A stretch of 16,838 nucleotides of DNA from JAQVSV01 sp041667045. GTDB lineage: Bacteria > Elusimicrobiota > Elusimicrobia > Elusimicrobiales > Elusimicrobiaceae. Positions 13,171 through 16,838 of the stretch are shown here, one piece after another (position 1 is the first letter of the stretch; the number at the start of each line of letters is the position of its first letter). The notes beneath the pieces were generated by a model, which did no database searches, was not told where the DNA came from, and saw nothing but the letters and a program-made list of their open reading frames with translations. Location: the NCBI GenBank assembly GCA_041667045.1, contig JBAYFS010000031.1, forward strand, positions 1-16,838, read 5' to 3'. Made by a program: the position numbers and the translations under genes.

Positions 13171-14487
13171 TTAAATCAGGCTTTTCTTTTCAAGCGTTTT
13201 TGTTACGAGAACAAGCAGAATCAGAGCCGCGAAAATTTCCGTGTAGAACGAATATCTGTACACCGGGCGGGACACCATGCTCACCGCCAGCTTATTGAAA
13301 AAATCAAGGGAAAACGCGAAAAACACCAGCATGGCGGCGGAATCGCGCCGACGCAGGAAAACCCACAAAGCGGCAAGCATTACCACGAACGGAAAATAAA
13401 CCTGGGCCAGCGTGTTCCTGCCCAGAAAAAGGGAAAGCGCCAGTTTCGGATGGCGGAAAGCTTTTTCCTCAAGCGTGAAATAAATATCCTTCCCATACGA
13501 GTCTATCCGTTTCAGGCGGGCATTGGTATCGGCAATGCCGCCGAACCGGGCATCGAACTCGGGCAAAAGCGTTTCCCAGAAAATATCGTCGCACACGGTA
13601 TGGTAATACGCGCCGACCGCCATGTTCTTTTCACCGCGGAATTCAACATTCAGCTTATTGGCCCGCAGCTTGGCGTAAAGAGAAGACAGAAACTCATAAT
13701 CCTCCCGGCCTTTAAAAGCTTCCATATCTCCGGGCGCGGCCATATAAAGCGAGGACGTGGCCAAATGCAACCCCATGAAAGGCGCCATGGAAAAGGAACC
13801 GTGCAGGACTTTATGATAGCCACGTTCCGCGATATTCGCGCCGGCGGCGAAAACAACAAGCACGAGCAAAAGTTTTCCGGCCTGCTTCCACAAACCGCTC
13901 CGGTAACCGAAAGCCAGAATAAACAGCGCGGAAACCGGAATCAGAAACTGAAACTGCGGCCGTGCCAGCGCGGCGAAAACGGACAGGCCGCACAGCCACA
14001 GCACCGGCCCCGGCGTGCGGCGGGCAACCGCTTCGGTCATGCTTGCGGCAACACCCATGAAAATACACCACGCCAGCCAGTCCGTGAGGATGCCGTTCGC
14101 CAGCATGAGCGTGTCCGGCATTCCGGGCAGAAGCGGCGTCAGCAGAAGAATATAAACCGCCCAGAAAACCGCCTTATTCAAAGCAAAGCGGAACCGGAAC
14201 CACTGCGCGAACGCGAAGGTGCAAAACTGTGTGGCGATCAGCTGGAAAACCAGAACGGCTTTCAGCCATCCCGCGCCGAACATCCCCGCAAAAACCGCAA
14301 GCATTACGGGATAGACCGGCGAACGGTGAAACAGCATTTTAACGTAGCTTTCGGTGTCCGGCTCCACCAGCGGGCCGCGCAGGAAAAGAACCGCGAACAA
14401 AACCGCGTTAAGCGAAACAACCGCCCCGTAAAATAAGGGCTCGCGTTTTACAGCGTCCGCCGCGCGCGAAATCATCCGTTTGAGCAT
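13171..14487 (-). CDS. Polytopic membrane protein, GT-C glycosyltransferase-like
   Basis: The 438 residues have about nine to eleven hydrophobic segments (for example 20-37, 58-94, 104-121, 133-150, 162-194, 205-219, 346-377, 383-403, 415-430). The first external loop carries EPDTESYVKM (42-51), followed by RSPVYP (55-60). An acidic residue in the first loop plus an R-x-P-x-YP block is the layout of GT-C enzymes such as ArnT/PMT, which move sugars from polyprenyl phosphate outside the membrane. A soluble loop spans about 250-345, and RPVYRYSFYTE (407-417) near the end is also GT-C-like. No donor or acceptor can be named, and a non-enzymatic membrane role is possible. ATG at 14487 comes 1 nt after the lpd stop, so it is cotranscribed with lpd although the functions look unrelated. 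Confidence 0.6.
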   Translation of the reverse strand: MLKRMISRAADAVKREPLFYGAVVSLNAVLFAVLFLRGPLVEPDTESYVKMLFHRSPVYPVMLAVFAGMFGAGWLKAVLVFQLIATQFCTFAFAQWFRFRFALNKAVFWAVYILLLTPLLPGMPDTLMLANGILTDWLAWCIFMGVAASMTEAVARRTPGPVLWLCGLSVFAALARPQFQFLIPVSALFILAFGYRSGLWKQAGKLLLVLVVFAAGANIAERGYHKVLHGSFSMAPFMGLHLATSSLYMAAPGDMEAFKGREDYEFLSSLYAKLRANKLNVEFRGEKNMAVGAYYHTVCDDIFWETLLPEFDARFGGIADTNARLKRIDSYGKDIYFTLEEKAFRHPKLALSLFLGRNTLAQVYFPFVVMLAALWVFLRRRDSAAMLVFFAFSLDFFNKLAVSMVSRPVYRYSFYTEIFAALILLVLVTKTLEKKSLI

Positions 14488-14488
14488 A

Positions 14489-15868
14489 TTACCTTCGCAG
14501 CGACTCTTTTATCGTTTCGGCCATGGTGGGATGCGCGAACATGACTTTTTCCAGATCGGACACCGTCATGCGGACCCGTATCGCCACGGCGAAAATGTGC
14601 AGCAGTTCGGTGGCGGTATGGCCCACCAGCTGGCCGCCGAGAATAAGACCGGTTGCCTCGTCGTAAACGGTTTGCACGAAACCGTCCGGCTCGTTCTGGC
14701 TGAGCGCGCGGCCCGAGCTTAAAAAGAACGCCCTGCCCGTTTTAACCTTATGGCCTTTCGCTTCGGCCTGTTCCTTGTCGAAGCCGATCGAGGCCACTTC
14801 CGGGTGAGTGTAAATGCAGGACGGCACGAGGGAATTGTCGTAAGTCTCCGCCGCGCCCAAAGCGTTGGCGGCGGCGATATGGCCCTGATATTCGGCGGCG
14901 TGCGCCAAAAGCGCGAAACCGTTAACGTCGCCTACGGCGTAGATGTGCGGAACCGCCGTGCGTAAAAAATTGTCAACCTTTATGCCGCGCCTGTCCCACT
15001 CAAGCCCCGCTTTTTCAAGGCCCAGCCCGCCCAGCTCGGCGGTTCTGCCGACGGCGACTAAAACCTCGTCGGCGGTCAGTTCCGTGCCGTCCGACAATTT
15101 CACGGTTTTTTTATGGCCTTCTATCGAGAGCGCCTGCGCGCTCACGCCCAGATGCAGGTTTATGCCGCGCTTTTTAAACGCCGTCTGGACCGCGCGGCTC
15201 GCGCCCGCGTCCAAACCCGGCAAAACAGCTGGCTTAAGCTCAATCAAATGGGTCCGCACGCCGAAGGAACTGAAAATGCAGGAAAATTCCGCGCCTATCG
15301 CGCCGGCTCCGATTATCAGAACGCTTTCCGGCAGTTTTTCAAGCCCGAACACCCGGACATTATCCAGCAGTTTTTCACGCTGCTCGTCGAACGGCTTTGG
15401 GAAAAACGGCTGCGTGCCAACGGCTATGACAGCGCTGTCAAAAGAAACGGCCTGCGGGCCGGAAGCGGTTTCAATTTCCGCCGAGTTCGCCGAAGTAAAA
15501 CGGGCCGTGCCCGAAACATAATTGATGCCAGTAGCTTTAAAAAGCCTCAGCAGATTGCCGCGCAGTTTCTCAAGCACGGCGGCGCGGCGGGCCTGAATTT
15601 TAGGCCAGCTGGCTTTTTTCATCACCGCGTCAACGGCTTCTTTCCCGCCTTCCTCCAGAAGGTCCGGCAGGGAATTGAGCACGTCGAACCGGTGCGCCGC
15701 GTCAAGCAGCGACTTGGAGGGAATGCACCCCCAGTTAAGGCAAACCCCGCCGGGCTGGGCTTTTTCCACGAGAGTGACGTCCGCACCCAGCTGGGCCGCG
15801 CGCACGGCGGCGTTATAGCCGCCGGGACCGGCGCCTATCACTAAAATTTTCTTCCTGACATCTGGCAT
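14489..15868 (-). CDS. lpd: Dihydrolipoyl dehydrogenase (E3 / L-protein)
   Basis: This FAD flavoprotein reoxidises dihydrolipoyl groups with NAD+. The 459-residue length is typical, with no N-terminal lipoyl domain. The FAD-binding GAGPGGYNAA (12-21) is followed by the redox disulphide in GGVCLNWGCIPSKSL (C43, C48). The NAD-binding VLIIGAGAIGAEF (183-195) is intact, as is the second FAD block IYAVGDVNGFALLAHAA. The catalytic His-Glu pair of the partner subunit is in AHPTMAETIKESL (H446, E451). The start ATG at 15868 has GAGAGG about 7 nt upstream and lies 15 nt after the AsmA-like gene. No E1/E2 dehydrogenase genes are visible, and the gcv operon lies about 4.6 kb downstream on the same strand, so it probably supplies the L-protein of glycine cleavage. 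It may also serve other lipoyl complexes. Confidence 0.95.
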   Translation of the reverse strand: MPDVRKKILVIGAGPGGYNAAVRAAQLGADVTLVEKAQPGGVCLNWGCIPSKSLLDAAHRFDVLNSLPDLLEEGGKEAVDAVMKKASWPKIQARRAAVLEKLRGNLLRLFKATGINYVSGTARFTSANSAEIETASGPQAVSFDSAVIAVGTQPFFPKPFDEQREKLLDNVRVFGLEKLPESVLIIGAGAIGAEFSCIFSSFGVRTHLIELKPAVLPGLDAGASRAVQTAFKKRGINLHLGVSAQALSIEGHKKTVKLSDGTELTADEVLVAVGRTAELGGLGLEKAGLEWDRRGIKVDNFLRTAVPHIYAVGDVNGFALLAHAAEYQGHIAAANALGAAETYDNSLVPSCIYTHPEVASIGFDKEQAEAKGHKVKTGRAFFLSSGRALSQNEPDGFVQTVYDEATGLILGGQLVGHTATELLHIFAVAIRVRMTVSDLEKVMFAHPTMAETIKESLRR

Positions 15869-15883
15869 AAACAGCCTCTCAAA

Positions 15884-16838
15884 TTAAGGATATTTGCTCT
15901 CAAGAAATCTTTTGAATTCGGCGAGCGATTTGCGCACGCCGTTTGACATATAGTCAGAAACTTCGGGCTTGAATTCCGGCTTGTCCAAGTCGCCCCAAAG
16001 GGAAAGACCGAATTTGGTTTCCGCCATTTTAATGCCTATTTCGAAATCGCCTTTCCGGTTAAGGCATTCCACATAGCCCTCGAAATCCAGATCGGCTTTG
16101 GGCCCGTCGGCGTGGAATTCCAGGTTTTCCCATACGCCATCGCGCTGGCGGAATTTAAACACCAGGGAATCCATAGCCAGCCTGTTCATATCCGGCAGCT
16201 TGGCGCCCTGAATGGACGATAAAGTCAAAAAAGGCAGCGCGGCCCAGTAGGCCCATTCGCCTCTCGGAGCCCGCGCCAGGCCGAGCAGGAGCACGTTTTT
16301 TGCCTCCAGTTCCGCCTCCAGCGCGCGAGAAGCGAACGGTTTGTCGAGATCAGCGAATTTCCAGCTGAAAAAAGCCGAGCCCGCTTCGATATTTTTAGAC
16401 GCCAGATCCGTTATCTTAACCTTTCCCTCGACAGAAACCGCATGTTTGTTCTCATAGGCGGTTTCCTCAAACACCTCCGCGGACCCTGCCAGAGGCTGCC
16501 CGTAAAAAGTTCCGCTGAACTGCCCGTTAAGTTCCGCGTTGGCGGGGTTTCCCATATTAAAACCACCGTTAATGCCGGTGAAAAGCAGTTTTGTACCGTT
16601 CAGCTCGTCCTCCAGCGCCAGTATGCCATTTTTAACGCTTACGCGGGAAAGTTTCGCCTTCCCGCCTTTCAAATTCAGGAAATCGGCGTAATTCCATTCT
16701 TTGGCGGCGTTGCGCTTGAGCGTCATGGAAGTGTTAAGCAAAGACATATTCTCGATTTTCATTTCGCCGGTTATAAATCCGCTCAGGTTTGTTTCAACCG
16801 ACACCTGCTCGGCCCTGAGAAAATCCCCGCCGCCAAAA
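15884..16838 (-). CDS. AsmA-like protein, C-terminal part (5' end beyond window)
   Basis: The reading frame stays open to the right edge (FGGGDFLRAEQV precedes the first internal GTG at 16804), so the gene is cut and its true start and membrane anchor are not seen. The 317 visible residues alternate short hydrophobic beta strands and polar turns: GEMKIENMSLLN, KAKLSRVSVKNGILAL and LNGQFSGTFYGQPLAGSAEV are typical of AsmA-family repeats. The final segment, DKPEFKPEV followed by NGVRKSLAEFKRFLESK, mirrors the tail of the large AsmA-like protein at 1618-3918. Such proteins usually sit in the inner membrane with a long periplasmic body. The gene ends 15 nt before lpd, so the two are probably on one transcript. 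Assignment to the family is fair; a specific role cannot be given. Confidence 0.65.
   Translation of the reverse strand, partial: FGGGDFLRAEQVSVETNLSGFITGEMKIENMSLLNTSMTLKRNAAKEWNYADFLNLKGGKAKLSRVSVKNGILALEDELNGTKLLFTGINGGFNMGNPANAELNGQFSGTFYGQPLAGSAEVFEETAYENKHAVSVEGKVKITDLASKNIEAGSAFFSWKFADLDKPFASRALEAELEAKNVLLLGLARAPRGEWAYWAALPFLTLSSIQGAKLPDMNRLAMDSLVFKFRQRDGVWENLEFHADGPKADLDFEGYVECLNRKGDFEIGIKMAETKFGLSLWGDLDKPEFKPEVSDYMSNGVRKSLAEFKRFLESKYP

Noticed and set aside
13450..14436. A 328-codon plus-strand open frame opposite the GT-C-like gene
   Set aside because: Antisense to a clear membrane protein. The product is an Arg/Gln/Asn-rich string with no fold-like pattern.

Overview
The window is about 16.8 kb of dense bacterial chromosome at roughly 50-55% GC. 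Every convincing gene lies on the minus strand, so transcription runs from right to left. Two AsmA-like envelope proteins and an M50-like membrane protein point to a Gram-negative cell. The split glycine decarboxylase (gcvPA plus gcvPB), a Bacteroidetes-type long ureohydrolase and many GTG/TTG starts fit a lineage outside the Gamma- and Alphaproteobacteria. Elusimicrobiota is one possibility, but the sequence alone does not settle the phylum. I see no mobile element, phage gene, CRISPR array, tRNA or rRNA.

Layout in transcription order. (1) Right edge: the C-terminal part of an AsmA-like protein, then lpd (dihydrolipoyl dehydrogenase) and, 1 nt later, a polytopic GT-C-like membrane protein that ends at a strong imperfect palindrome (13138-13170). 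(2) After a gap of about 300 bp with a candidate promoter come prfC (release factor 3) and an agmatinase-family ureohydrolase. (3) After a 218-bp gap rich in inverted repeats comes the glycine cleavage cluster gcvT-gcvH-gcvPA-gcvPB, followed by a lipoate ligase/octanoyltransferase-family gene and a 76-residue stand-alone Lrp/AsnC ligand-binding (RAM) domain. (4) The same tightly packed series continues with an M50-like membrane protein and a large AsmA-like protein (coupled by a GTGA overlap), then pyrE, and finally a 23S rRNA methyltransferase of the RlmI type that runs off the left edge.

How the genes fit together. GcvP (two subunits), GcvT and GcvH form the glycine cleavage system. GcvH needs a lipoyl group, which the ligase/octanoyltransferase-family protein could attach. 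The dihydrolipoyl dehydrogenase upstream would reoxidise that arm (L-protein). The small RAM protein sits where an amino-acid sensor for this operon would make sense, but that is inference. pyrE, rlmI, prfC and the envelope genes look like housekeeping passengers.

Most of the window is ordinary metabolism. The most interesting unexplained signal is the gcvT leader. A 10-nt sequence (10008-10017) is perfectly complementary to the gcvT Shine-Dalgarno region (9872-9881), and a 22-bp perfect palindrome (9884-9905) lies directly before the ribosome-binding site. I do not find the conserved core of the known glycine riboswitch there. Other points worth checking are the stand-alone RAM gene, the enzyme class of the lipoate-family protein, the shared C-terminal tail of the two AsmA-like proteins and the altered substrate-binding segment of PyrE.
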